From assembly GCF_000621565.1 (NCBI RefSeq), contig NZ_KK211308.1, positions 124,001 to 188,000 on the forward strand: a stretch of 64,000 bases of DNA. The letters run 5' to 3'. Shown one piece after another: positions 32,345-41,108 of the stretch. How positions within the stretch are numbered: position 1 is the stretch's first letter; each line of letters begins with the position of its first letter. The translations under genes and the position numbers were made by a program. The notes beneath the pieces are model-generated. The model did no database searches, was not told where the DNA came from, and worked only from the letters and a program-made list of their open reading frames with translations. This stretch comes from Butyrivibrio sp. LB2008 (GTDB taxonomy: Bacteria > Bacillota > Clostridia > Lachnospirales > Lachnospiraceae).

Positions 32345-32872
32345 TCACACACAAGCTCTATCTTGTAATGAAAGGATATATTCTACGTTCTCTTCAACAG
32401 GAACCATCCCGTCGATCCTGATCACCGGACATTCAATTCCTTCAAGCCATGATGTGACAAAGTCCTCCGGTCTGCTATTAACCTTCGCAAACCATGAATT
32501 TTCTGCATCGGAAAGATCTCCGTCAGCAAGAATTCTATCACCAAACTTTTGAGCCGAGCGTCTCTTTACCCGCTCCATTCTTGTTTCTTTAGGAACTTCA
32601 ACGAGGATAACGTAATCCAGTTTTGTAAGCAGTTTGTCTCCGTAATCTCCTTTTACCGCTGCAAAAACAAATTTGTCATCAGTTTCTATTTTTTCTTCAA
32701 GTAAATGTATTACTTCATCTTTGCTTCTTGGATTAGAAAACATGTATGAATTATCATCCTTCGGAAAATATAAGTCTTCATTATCTATGAAGCAGTATGA
32801 CAAGCGTTCTGCCAGCTTTTTTCCAATCGTACTCTTTCCGACTCCGTTAAGACCACATATCAGTATGCCCAT
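32345..32872 (-). CDS. P-loop kinase-like NTPase
   Basis: 175 residues of the adenylate/shikimate kinase fold: Walker A GLNGVGKSTIGKKLAERL, DNEDLYF, then a lid-like block RMERVKRRSAQKFGDR. Clostridial proteins of this kind are annotated as AAA or shikimate-kinase-like with no proven substrate. The start has CGGAGG. Single gene. Confidence 0.75.
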   Translation of the reverse strand: MGILICGLNGVGKSTIGKKLAERLSYCFIDNEDLYFPKDDNSYMFSNPRSKDEVIHLLEEKIETDDKFVFAAVKGDYGDKLLTKLDYVILVEVPKETRMERVKRRSAQKFGDRILADGDLSDAENSWFAKVNSRPEDFVTSWLEGIECPVIRIDGMVPVEENVEYILSLQDRACV

Positions 32873-32902
32873 ATTCCTCCGTTGTACGTATATTATAGAA
32901 AA

Positions 32903-32924
32903 CCGAAAGCCAATCGTCTTTCGG
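32903..32924 (-). terminator. Terminator after yitT-like gene
   Basis: Minus-strand stem CCGAAAG / CTTTCGG (7 bp) with an 8-nt loop followed by TTTTC, 12 bp beyond the stop at 32937. Confidence 0.6.
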
Positions 32925-32936
32925 AAAATAAAGCTC

Positions 32937-33770
32937 CTATCTCAAAATCTCATCAATCGTAGAAACCGTACTAAAACTTCCCGAATGAGTTGAGATGATT
33001 TCCTTCATGAGCGGAAGTTCAAAATAGCTGATATAGCAAATGAGGGTGTTGTTCTCTCCGGCGATTGCGCCGCGGGAATCCATGATGGTGCATGTCTTGT
33101 TCAGTTTATCCTTTATGTCCTTGATTATTCCGTCTGGATCCTGGGTTATTATCGTTACCTGCTTGATAGCTTCGAAGTGATCGGTGTAGTGGTCGATAAC
33201 TGCTGTAGCAACAACATAAACTAAGAGGCTAAGGAGCGCCGCAGTGGCATCAATGACTACGAATACCGTGATATAGACCAGAGCGTTAAATCCAAGAAGC
33301 ATCGGTGTAAGGCTATAGTTACGTCCAGTCTTATCAGAAAGCTTTTTTACCACTATGTTCGCAAGTATCTCCGATCCGTCAATGCACCCTCCGTTTCTGA
33401 GGATCAGCGCAAGGCCTGCGCCAAGAATTGCTCCGCCGAATGCAACTGCAAGAAAGTGCTCTGTATTAAGTTCAAAAGGAATTTTCTCAAAAAATTCCAG
33501 TCCTACCATGTAAACCACCGAGCCCACGGCAGCTTTTACAGTGAACTTTTTCCCCAGAAATACGTAACCTGCAATTATAAATGGCAAAAAGACAAAGAGA
33601 ACGCACAGCGATAATTGCAATCCGGTAAGTTTACTGATAATGATCGCAACGCCGGCTGTTCCGTAATCTATCGCATCATTCGGAAGCAGTATCAGAGCGA
33701 CCGCAAAACTCGCCATTACAGCTCCGAATATAATTAAGATATATGACAACAGTGCCTTTCTTTTCTTCAT
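32937..33770 (-). CDS. YitT-family (DUF161/DUF2179) membrane protein
   Basis: 277 residues. Five or six hydrophobic helices in the first 195 residues, including DYGTAGVAIIISKLTGL, GGAILGAGLALILRNGGCIDGSEI and the family's G-S-E motif. The C-terminal cytoplasmic DUF2179 domain (about 200–277) reads KQVTIITQDPDGIIKDIKDK. Function of the family is unknown and a transport role has been suggested. AGGAG precedes the start. Confidence 0.92.
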   Translation of the reverse strand: MKKRKALLSYILIIFGAVMASFAVALILLPNDAIDYGTAGVAIIISKLTGLQLSLCVLFVFLPFIIAGYVFLGKKFTVKAAVGSVVYMVGLEFFEKIPFELNTEHFLAVAFGGAILGAGLALILRNGGCIDGSEILANIVVKKLSDKTGRNYSLTPMLLGFNALVYITVFVVIDATAALLSLLVYVVATAVIDHYTDHFEAIKQVTIITQDPDGIIKDIKDKLNKTCTIMDSRGAIAGENNTLICYISYFELPLMKEIISTHSGSFSTVSTIDEILR

Positions 33771-33953
33771 ATTTTTTCTCTCCTAAATCCGCTGAAACAA
33801 AAGTTGCTGTACCGAGACATATGCCATGCCCCAGTACAACCATTATACAGGAATTTGCAGGATTTCCGGGCACAAAAAAGTGGCCATCAATAATGACAGC
33901 CCGCTTTATTAGGGCATTATGATATTCTTGATTGCTGCCTGTTTGATTATCTT

Positions 33954-34466
33954 TTACAAATTCTGGACCAGATCGATCCTGTGGCCGATTCTTTTTGCCA
34001 GATCAGCCAATTTCTCGAAATCACTCTTTGTGCAGACAAACGTGTTAAACTCGTCGCCGTCTATTTCAAGCGCGGCAAATACATATCCTAAGGGTTCCCA
34101 TGAATTATTAATGGCTTTTGCCCATATTGTAATATCATCGTCTTCATTAAGTGAAATACCGTCTAATGACAGCTCTTTTGGCTTTATTACTTCAATGCAA
34201 TCCGTAAAATCTTCCAAATAAAAGCTAAAGTCAAAGCTCCACCCCTTTTGCATATCCATCAGTTCATCAATAATACCAAACCACCTGATTTCATCATCAT
34301 CCACATCATCGCCTTCAATACTTCTTTCTTCGTATCGCTCGGCATTATCAGCGTAGTACTGCCTTGGATTGTCGATCATTCCCTGCTTCTGTTCCGGTAT
34401 TCCCAGAATATCTGCAATTTCCTTGTACACTTCTAAAGTATCATCTTTTTTACCCAAAAGTCCCAT
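33954..34466 (-). CDS. Hypothetical protein, possibly DUF6630
   Basis: 170 residues, acidic, soluble. RWFGIIDELMDMQKGWSFDF followed by LEDFTDCIE resembles the conserved core of DUF6630 proteins. The identification is by memory and tentative. The C-terminal half has CTKSDFEKLADLAKRIGHRI. The start MGLLGKKDD has AGGAG. No functional context. Confidence 0.6.
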   Translation of the reverse strand: MGLLGKKDDTLEVYKEIADILGIPEQKQGMIDNPRQYYADNAERYEERSIEGDDVDDDEIRWFGIIDELMDMQKGWSFDFSFYLEDFTDCIEVIKPKELSLDGISLNEDDDITIWAKAINNSWEPLGYVFAALEIDGDEFNTFVCTKSDFEKLADLAKRIGHRIDLVQNL

Positions 34467-34579
34467 AGTGTTTTCTCCTTCTCAACTATTGCTTGTATAT
34501 TAGCTACAGGTGACCACTCTTCCACCAACACTTCAGGTTCCATAATTTCCTTCATTTGCTAAAATCATTTCATATATAA

Positions 34580-36964
34580 CTATAAATGTTCCATGTCAAA
34601 TTTAATATCATTTATCAAAGATTCCGGTAAATATTTTTTGTTATTTTCAATCGCTGCAAGTATTTCTGCCTTTAAATCATTCGATATTCTGCTGTACATA
34701 GGCCTTTTATTGATTGCTTTTTCGAGGATGATCTGATGCTTGCCAGGAATCCGGCCGTAAATTGATAAATAGAAAGGTAAACTCCTCCAAAAGGGTTCTT
34801 TAAACATCAATAGAAGATAATAAAAACCTTTCCTGTCGTCATCCGTTTTCAAGTACCGATCCCGCAGTATTTTTTCTCCGTGATATACGCCCCATTTCAA
34901 GCTTTGTTGGCATGCTTCGTACACTAAAAGCGTATTGTCACTATTTAAAAATCGTAAATAATACTCAGTTCCTTCTTCCTTCAAAATCCTGCCGATAGAA
35001 GCAAGGGTAGTTCTTACCGTTATCACATTATCCGAATCTAAAAAAGGAATCAGATGATCCACAATCTCTTTGCCGGAAGTTTCGCCCAGGCCTTTGATTG
35101 CCACCCTCTTGTCGTCGCTCTGCAAATGATCTAAATAAAAACGTGTTATATCAAAATTCTCTTTTCGCAGGTAAAACTGGATCAGATTTCTAATGCCTGC
35201 CGACTTATCCATCAGACTCTCTTCAGCCCCATCCCATAAACCATAATCCGAAATCCATCTTTTTATAGCCAGCTTTCTGATAAAAGTATTCCCGGAAGCT
35301 TTGTATTTCAAAAAGTCTTCTTCAGTAATCCCAAAATGATGGATTATTGTGCTGATGATCATCATGCTGTCATATTTACCTGTTGTTAATGACAGTATAT
35401 TAAGCAGCTGCTGCTTTGAATATGAATTATTGTTGTATAAGAACTTGTAAAAAGCATTTTTGGCAAACTGCTCGTAGTCTTTAAAAGAAGAATAATCAAA
35501 CTCATTATTCTTTTCAATAATCTTCTCCCCAATAGATTCAGAGATTTCTAATATGACTTCTTCCCTTCTTCGATAGGAGTTTTTCACTTTATCAAGCACA
35601 GGTAAAGAATAAACCAGCTCTTCTAAGTCTGCCTCATTGATTCTCTTTTTCGAAGCAAGGTATGCTGCATCTTTAATTTCATCAACCCAGTCATTTAGCC
35701 GTAATAAAAGAAAAGGAAGACTTCCCTTAAGCTCTGAGAGGTAATTAACGCCATCCTGGCGAACATAACCATCACTATCAATAGTACAAAGTATCAGTAA
35801 CCTTCTTTTGTCTTCCGTATCTTCGCATGTACTGACAATGTTTTTGCATACTAAAGAATAACCCCACGGTTCTGATCTGTATCTATACGTATCCCATGTA
35901 TAATAGCATTCTCTGTATACATCATCTAAGCCCAACAGTGCTTTTGCCTTAAATCCGCTTACATAATCGCATATCAGTCGTGCCGCTTCTTTTTGTTCAT
36001 CACCGGCATCCTCAAAACCAAAAATGCTTATCATTGGGCCAAGAAATACTCTTTGTTGTTTTCCTTCGGCATATTTGAAAGAAGCTAAAGCATTCTTTTT
36101 CCAGAACTCAATAGGAGTCGCCTTCTCGGCAATATTTTTGTTTTTAACCAAAACCGGTTTCACATTTTCCTTTTTGAAGAATTCGTATATCCTTCTGTTA
36201 AAATCCCCTGATTCACTATATGCTTCGTGTCCCAGTTCTTCGTAAATGTAATGGTCGCATCCAAGCTTTTCGGCTATCTCTACCGATGCTGCCCTTGATG
36301 CTATCTTATCCTGTCCTCCGGCAAGAACCAGAACCGGGCATTTGATCTCATCAAGTCTGTCATAGGTATCAACTGTAAGGACTGCCCTAGCTAGAGCTAT
36401 GAATCTGTCCTTATCCATAAACTTCTGCATCTTTAATGACAGTGGGATAAACATCTTATTCTTCTTCAGATAGCTTTCCGAAAATCCCCTATATGTATAG
36501 TCCTCGGCTACCGCGCCAAGTCCCTTATTCTTTGCCATATCTATCCAAAGATTGATACTCTTTTCCACTGTGGGATTCGGTCTGCTGAGTGTAACACCCA
36601 GAACCATTTTCTTTATCAGCTCAGGATGATGTATGGCAAGATCCTGCGCAATGGAACCTCCCTGTGAAGCCCCGAAAATATAGGCATTCTCTATACCGAG
36701 CGTTTTCATAGCATCTGCAGTATCCTCAGCCAGATCATGTATGGTAACGGGATCTTTAATGTTATCCTTTCTGTCGAACATATAAACCTTATAATCCTTG
36801 GCAAACATCCTGTAAAACCAGGCAACCGGTCTTGCACCGCCTTCTATATTTGAAAGTCTGAGTCCCGGTATCATAACAAGAGGCTTATTACCTTTACCGA
36901 AGGTTATATAGTGTACATTTCCCGTACTTATCTTTAAATTCTCTTCTTTTGCGTTATAAAACAT
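34580..36964 (-). CDS. α/β-hydrolase fused to a ~520-residue HEAT-like region
   Basis: 794 residues. Residues 1–265 are an α/β-hydrolase: PLVMIPGLRL oxyanion region, nucleophile elbow IFGASQGGSIAQ (Ser at about 101), LVLAGGQDKI with the acid, and ELGHEAYSE with the His, so the triad is complete. Residues 280–794 are helical with repeated SDDKRVAIKGLGE and DSDNVITVRTTLASIGRIL-like HEAT units toward the C-terminus. HEAT arms usually bind proteins. I know of no described function for this combination. One uninterrupted frame with GGGAGG at the start argues against an assembly artefact. Confidence 0.8.
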   Translation of the reverse strand: MFYNAKEENLKISTGNVHYITFGKGNKPLVMIPGLRLSNIEGGARPVAWFYRMFAKDYKVYMFDRKDNIKDPVTIHDLAEDTADAMKTLGIENAYIFGASQGGSIAQDLAIHHPELIKKMVLGVTLSRPNPTVEKSINLWIDMAKNKGLGAVAEDYTYRGFSESYLKKNKMFIPLSLKMQKFMDKDRFIALARAVLTVDTYDRLDEIKCPVLVLAGGQDKIASRAASVEIAEKLGCDHYIYEELGHEAYSESGDFNRRIYEFFKKENVKPVLVKNKNIAEKATPIEFWKKNALASFKYAEGKQQRVFLGPMISIFGFEDAGDEQKEAARLICDYVSGFKAKALLGLDDVYRECYYTWDTYRYRSEPWGYSLVCKNIVSTCEDTEDKRRLLILCTIDSDGYVRQDGVNYLSELKGSLPFLLLRLNDWVDEIKDAAYLASKKRINEADLEELVYSLPVLDKVKNSYRRREEVILEISESIGEKIIEKNNEFDYSSFKDYEQFAKNAFYKFLYNNNSYSKQQLLNILSLTTGKYDSMMIISTIIHHFGITEEDFLKYKASGNTFIRKLAIKRWISDYGLWDGAEESLMDKSAGIRNLIQFYLRKENFDITRFYLDHLQSDDKRVAIKGLGETSGKEIVDHLIPFLDSDNVITVRTTLASIGRILKEEGTEYYLRFLNSDNTLLVYEACQQSLKWGVYHGEKILRDRYLKTDDDRKGFYYLLLMFKEPFWRSLPFYLSIYGRIPGKHQIILEKAINKRPMYSRISNDLKAEILAAIENNKKYLPESLINDIKFDMEHL

Positions 36965-37032
36965 TTAACGCCCTCCCATCATAAATATCAAAAGCATCAT
37001 GACTGCAACAATATTATCAATATACTTTGAAG

Positions 37033-37365
37033 TTAAGGATTCTTTATATTCTCAATAAATTCATTACCATAGCAGTCATAATATCTTTTTGAATTAACTC
37101 GATATCCAACAGAAAGTATCATATCAAGATTGTAAATCTTAGGTTTTCTTCCTCCGGAACTTTTATCGGAAAAACCGATAGAAGTCTCATCCAGCTCCCC
37201 AGTATCGATAATATTCTTTATATGCTCACTGAGAGTAGCTTGCTTAACGCCAAATAATTCTCCCATTTGCTTCTGTGTCAACCAAACCGTTTCTAGTTCA
37301 GGACTAATCTGTACCTCAATCTCTGTATTTCCGTCTGTAAATAAAACTATTTCATTCATTGTCAT
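37033..37365 (-). pseudogene. RhuM-family protein, truncated
   Basis: 110 residues. The N-terminal RhuM/KilA-like DNA-binding part is well kept (VWLTQKQMGELFGVKQATLS, then KPKIYNLDMILSVGYRVNSK). Right after VNSKR the sequence departs from the family (YYDCYGNEFIENIKNP, stop). Intact RhuM proteins are about 330 residues. So the gene has lost its C-terminal two-thirds by deletion. It may still make a short DNA-binding protein. Confidence 0.7.
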
Positions 37366-37480
37366 TAACTTCCCCTCTATCCTTCATCATTTTTTCATAT
37401 TCAAGCTGATAGGCAATCAGCCTCGGAATATACTCCGGATAAAATCTAGGGTTCTTCCAATTCCTTTTCAGAAAAAACAT
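37352..37480 (-). CDS. Short ORF overlapping rhuM remnant
   Basis: 42 residues, MFFLKRNWKNPRFYPEYIPR followed by LIAYQLEYEKMMKDRGE, ending in a stop that overlaps the RhuM start by 14 bp. The sequence has protein-like composition and is probably the C-terminal stub of a lost gene, or a tiny coupled leader. I do not recognise a family. No ribosome binding site is evident. Confidence 0.35.
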   Translation of the reverse strand: MFFLKRNWKNPRFYPEYIPRLIAYQLEYEKMMKDRGEVNDNE

Positions 37481-37488
37481 GAATGTCT

Positions 37489-38295
37489 TTATATTTTATT
37501 TTTATCTTCCTTATACCAAATTATCAAAGCAACTATAAAAAGAATTCCAAAGTATATGTAAGCTGCATTTGATTTCGGATACGCGTCAAATAGTCTATTC
37601 CAATCATAAATTGCGCCTATGGAATTTATAAAAGAATGATATATGGCACATGCCAGGACACTCTTTGTTGCTTTATAAATTGCAGCGGCCACAAAAGCCC
37701 ATACAAATATGTTCATAGCAAAACCTACAATGCTATCGCCATAGTGGTTAGAGGACGGCTGCAGCCATATCGGAAAATGCCATACACACCAAATCACCGC
37801 CACAATAGTAGTTGCAACCGGGAATGGAAATCTTTTTTCCAGCATAGGTTGCAGAAAGCCGCGCCAGCCGGTTTCCTCCGCAAATCCGACAAACGGAAGC
37901 ATGATAAGAAACCCAAGCGGCATCATATACAAGGGCGAACCGTTGGGTTCACCGTAAAAAAGAGCAAATATCAAAGCACATATGCAGAACAGGCCTGTTA
38001 TCAGAAGCGTTTTCATCTTTTTTGGGGTATATAAAAAGCGCTTCAAATATTCTTTTACAGTGATATGCTCTTCTTTCCTAAGTACGATAAAAAGAGAAAT
38101 AACCGGAGCCGGTGTCGTAAAGAGAATCCCTATGATTGCATACATAATATATGCAAATGTCAGCTTTCCTGTCTCCGCATAACTAACCGATACAGGTTCG
38201 AGAACAAACATAATAATTTGAAAAAATACAGTTATAAACAGAAGCCAACCAAGAAAATCTGCTATCGGTGCTTTCTTTTTTTCATCAGTCCACAT
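37489..38295 (-). CDS. CPBP-family intramembrane metalloprotease
   Basis: 268 residues, about seven or eight helices. Motif 1 EETGWRGFLQPML (Glu-Glu and Arg), motif 2 WHFPIW with the His, and a later NIFVWAFVAAAIY and YHSFINSIG block with a second His are all present, so the active site is complete. Family members cleave prenylated or bacteriocin-related substrates. It overlaps the end of the TetR gene by 11 bp and is regulated with it. Confidence 0.9.
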   Translation of the reverse strand: MWTDEKKKAPIADFLGWLLFITVFFQIIMFVLEPVSVSYAETGKLTFAYIMYAIIGILFTTPAPVISLFIVLRKEEHITVKEYLKRFLYTPKKMKTLLITGLFCICALIFALFYGEPNGSPLYMMPLGFLIMLPFVGFAEETGWRGFLQPMLEKRFPFPVATTIVAVIWCVWHFPIWLQPSSNHYGDSIVGFAMNIFVWAFVAAAIYKATKSVLACAIYHSFINSIGAIYDWNRLFDAYPKSNAAYIYFGILFIVALIIWYKEDKNKI

Positions 38296-38851
38296 TTTTT
38301 TGTCCTTTCATAATCCCTGAGATCAATGCCTCTACGCCATATGCAAAACTTTCATCCAAAGAGATTTCATCTCCAAAACTACCATGTAACTCCAGCATCG
38401 AAAATCCTTCCACAAAGCCTCGCAAGCTTCGCAGAACATGCATTTTCCGGGTTTCGCTAAACTCAAGAGAATCCAAAATAGAATACAATGATGATATAAC
38501 CCCTTTTGTAATTTCATTGTTCAGTTCGGATGTATATGAATTGTGCCAGCAAATTGCCTCAAAAACTCCGGGATGATCATGAGCAAATTCACGAAGCGCA
38601 TAGCACATTGCCTTTAATCCTTCTTCCCGTGACTTTCCTACTGCTGATTTAGCGATCTTTATATCAATATTGCTCCAACCATATACTATGATTGCCTCTT
38701 TTATCTCATCCAAACCGCCTTGAAAATGCTTATACAAAGATGGTGGCTTTATGCCCAATCTATCAGCAATAGTTTTTACAGAAAGATTCTGAAAACCATC
38801 TTTATCTATCATTTCGACACACACTTCAATGATTTCTTGTTTTCTGGACAT
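38285..38851 (-). CDS. TetR-family transcriptional regulator
   Basis: 188 residues. N-terminal HTH DGFQNLSVKTIADRLGIKPP with SLYKHF (TetR signature), then a helical ligand domain with YALREFAHDHPGVFEAICWH typical of the WHG-like TetR C-terminus. AGGAGG precedes the ATG. Two matching palindromes lie upstream, one overlapping the −10, so it likely represses itself and the CPBP protease. Confidence 0.92.
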   Translation of the reverse strand: MSRKQEIIEVCVEMIDKDGFQNLSVKTIADRLGIKPPSLYKHFQGGLDEIKEAIIVYGWSNIDIKIAKSAVGKSREEGLKAMCYALREFAHDHPGVFEAICWHNSYTSELNNEITKGVISSLYSILDSLEFSETRKMHVLRSLRGFVEGFSMLELHGSFGDEISLDESFAYGVEALISGIMKGQKNVD

Positions 38852-38872
38852 TTTCCCTCCTTGCTAATCATT

Positions 38873-38931
38873 TTAGCTTGTAAGCTAATACCATTAGCCT
38901 TTAGGTTAACATAGACTCATAATACTGTCAA
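38873..38931 (-). promoter_or_regulatory. TetR promoter with two tandem palindromic operators
   Basis: Minus strand TTGACA (38926–38931), 17 bp, TAACCT (38903–38908). Palindrome 1 (38894–38909) reads TTARCCT-WW-AGGYTAA and covers the −10. Palindrome 2 (38873–38888) TTAGCTT-GT-AAGCTAA lies just upstream of the ribosome binding site. The two are 21 bp apart centre to centre. Confidence 0.75.
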
Positions 38932-39100
38932 ACAAACATCTTTTCAGGAAAACAAAGAGGCTTGACGAACGCTGTTATTCGCCCTGCCTCTAAAATTTTG
39001 CGCAATCTCACACAGAGATTTATAATGACTATGCCTTCGTAGGTTTTTTTATACTTCCAACAGATTATCGCCTCACTTAAGTTTTATTGGTCAGATTTAA

Positions 39101-39475
39101 TTATACCATTTCTCTATTTTCTACTCTGACAGCTACCTGCCATTTATCTTCATAAACAATTTCACCTATGAAATTGGTATATACAACATCATAAGGCTTA
39201 TTGTATTTATCTAATAACGCGATAGCTGGCTTAAGTTTTTCATACATTTCCTGTGTACTCTCGCACTTAAAGAAAGTTATCACCTTCTCATGATTTACAC
39301 ATGGTTCAGGTTCAGGAAGATTATCTTTAAACCAGTTATCTATCGAAATAAATAATTCCTTCTCTTCTGATGTAAGGATATCATCCCTAATTAAGTTCCA
39401 ACACAAACTAAATATGCCCTTTGGATATTTTGTAATGTATGATTCTTCTCGCCCTTGTATTCTCATATACTTCAT
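39101..39475 (-). CDS. Hypothetical protein
   Basis: 124 residues, soluble. Begins MKYMRIQGREESYITKYPKG; mid-part KGIFSLCWNLIRDDILTSEE; C-terminus YNKPYDVVYTNFIGEIVYED. I do not recognise a family. AGGGG precedes the start. It is left of the relaxase remnant and may be part of the degraded mobile element or the chromosomal edge. Confidence 0.6.
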   Translation of the reverse strand: MKYMRIQGREESYITKYPKGIFSLCWNLIRDDILTSEEKELFISIDNWFKDNLPEPEPCVNHEKVITFFKCESTQEMYEKLKPAIALLDKYNKPYDVVYTNFIGEIVYEDKWQVAVRVENREMV

Positions 39476-39623
39476 AATCCCTATCCCCTTAGAAAGTTTT
39501 ACTGAAATATAATCATTACTTCTTTGGTATGATTGAATTTATAACCAATATTCCTTATTCTATCCAATGTACCCACATAAAACAAGGGCGTTTTCACGCC
39601 CCTGCCTACTGCTATCATAGTAT

Positions 39624-39938
39624 TCATCTCTCCGGACTGAGATTATTCCTTTTGAGATTCGGACCTTGCTTTTCCTTCCTCTGATCTACGATTGCCTGGT
39701 TCTCTCTAAGCTTTTGTAAGAGACTTGTCCTAGCCTTTTCAGCTACCTCAGGCTTCTTGGTTTTATCCCACCATTCTTTGAATGTTTTCGAGACTAGTTT
39801 TCCCAGTGTAGTCTTGGGATTTTCAAGTGTTGCGTATCTCATGAATTCCTTCTTCATTTCCGAATTCACCACTGAGTCCACATATTGGTTGACCTTACTT
39901 TCGATATCCTGCTTCATTTCTTTAGTCATATCATCCAA
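39624..39938 (-). pseudogene. C-terminal fragment of MobV relaxase
   Basis: The frame matches the last ~105 residues of the relaxase at 49460–50539 almost residue for residue (VNQYVDSVV, KKEFMRYATLENPKTTLGKL, KEWWDKTKKPEVAEKA, QKLRE), with one 3-residue gap (AFR). The catalytic N-terminus is gone, and the join at 39938 runs into the 3' end of the DUF3795 gene. Not expected to function. Confidence 0.85.
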
Positions 39939-40432
39939 AGCTCAGGGCTACTGTATTCCATATAGCTTTCCTCCAGAATTCTCAGTCCTTCCTTATAATC
40001 CTGTCCCAAAACTTCCTGTGTCTTTTGGAAGTCATACTTCTCATGTAGTCTGTCATGAACCTTTAAGAACTCTTTCTTTCCGTATTTCCTTATATATAAT
40101 GCCTGAGCCTTTGCTGCATTTGCTCCGTCATTTGATGGAATATAGAACCCTTTATTGCAATTTTCGAGCTCATCGCACTCATAACATCCGTCCAAATCTT
40201 TTTCCTTACAGCATTTCACATTCGGACATATTCTGTCCTCCGCACAGGTGGCAAAAGAGCAGACATTGTACTTCGTTCTGCAGGATCCGCACCACTCTGA
40301 AAGGAAACAGTGATTACAGGAAAAGCCACAATAAGCAACAGGATCAACACCCTTTCGTGCTATCTTGCAGAGTTTATTCTTGATGCGGCGCATGGCTTCG
40401 ATATGCATGATCCAGTGACGGCTAAATGGCAT
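39926..40432 (-). CDS. DUF3795 Cys-rich protein
   Basis: 168 residues at most; the start is uncertain (no clear ribosome binding site at 40432). The Cys pattern YCGFSCNHCFLSEWCGSCRT followed by CSFATC and CPNVKCCKEKDLDGCYECDE is that of DUF3795, a probable metal-binding family. C-terminal helices follow. Its last codons (SSPELWMI) lie at the junction with the relaxase remnant and in a 20-bp sequence repeated at 43953, so the C-terminus may have been altered. Confidence 0.75.
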   Translation of the reverse strand: MPFSRHWIMHIEAMRRIKNKLCKIARKGVDPVAYCGFSCNHCFLSEWCGSCRTKYNVCSFATCAEDRICPNVKCCKEKDLDGCYECDELENCNKGFYIPSNDGANAAKAQALYIRKYGKKEFLKVHDRLHEKYDFQKTQEVLGQDYKEGLRILEESYMEYSSPELWMI

Positions 40433-40441
40433 CTGAATCAG

Positions 40442-41017
40442 TCATTTTATATCCTTACCGCACCAGTAATCAATCAGCCAAAAGGCATTCTCATTCTCAC
40501 TGACACATTTACTGCGGATAAGTTTTTCCTTTACATCGCCGCCGAATTTTTGCTTTAAATCCTTGTATGTCAGATTTCCAAGAATCTGATCCGTAGACTC
40601 CTTTACAGCTTTTACATACAGATATAGTTCTTTAATATTCAGTTTTTCTGAAAACTCTGCAATCTCGTTTCCCTGAAGTTCATTACCCGTAGTAATAATA
40701 GGTGCGCCAATGCGATTATGAAAGTCATGTGTAAAAAGAATTTGATTATCCTCTGCTATCATCTCATGGGCAACTATATCTTCAATCCTGAAAATATGCC
40801 ATATAGAATAGGCAAGGGTTTTACTGTGATATCCGTTCGCACCCGCAAAGGGCATTTGAGCAAAGGCCTCATCCGGATATCCACTCACAATCTGTGTGAT
40901 CTGCTCAAACATTTCCTCACGGAAAGCCAAAAGCTTCTGAATAGCCTCTTTAAAGGTTGCTTCCTTTGTCAACAATTTCTGTATTTCTTTATTGTTTTCT
41001 GACCATGATTTGTCCAT
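40442..41017 (-). CDS. DinB-like four-helix protein
   Basis: 191 residues. The helical pattern with SIWHIFRIEDIVAHEMI carries the His characteristic of DinB/DfsB/YfiT metal-binding bundles. A further His is in FTHDFHNRIG. The C-terminus ends NAFWLIDYWCGKDIK. Family members include thiol transferases (bacillithiol, mycothiol), but most are uncharacterised. AGAGAAG site upstream. Cargo of the degraded element. Confidence 0.7.
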   Translation of the reverse strand: MDKSWSENNKEIQKLLTKEATFKEAIQKLLAFREEMFEQITQIVSGYPDEAFAQMPFAGANGYHSKTLAYSIWHIFRIEDIVAHEMIAEDNQILFTHDFHNRIGAPIITTGNELQGNEIAEFSEKLNIKELYLYVKAVKESTDQILGNLTYKDLKQKFGGDVKEKLIRSKCVSENENAFWLIDYWCGKDIK

Positions 41018-41108
41018 AATCTATCTTCTCTCATCGGTTAATCCAATATTATTCCATGGTGCTTTCTTACATTTTATAAAAAATCCAGGGAGTCTTTTTA
41101 TTGCTACT

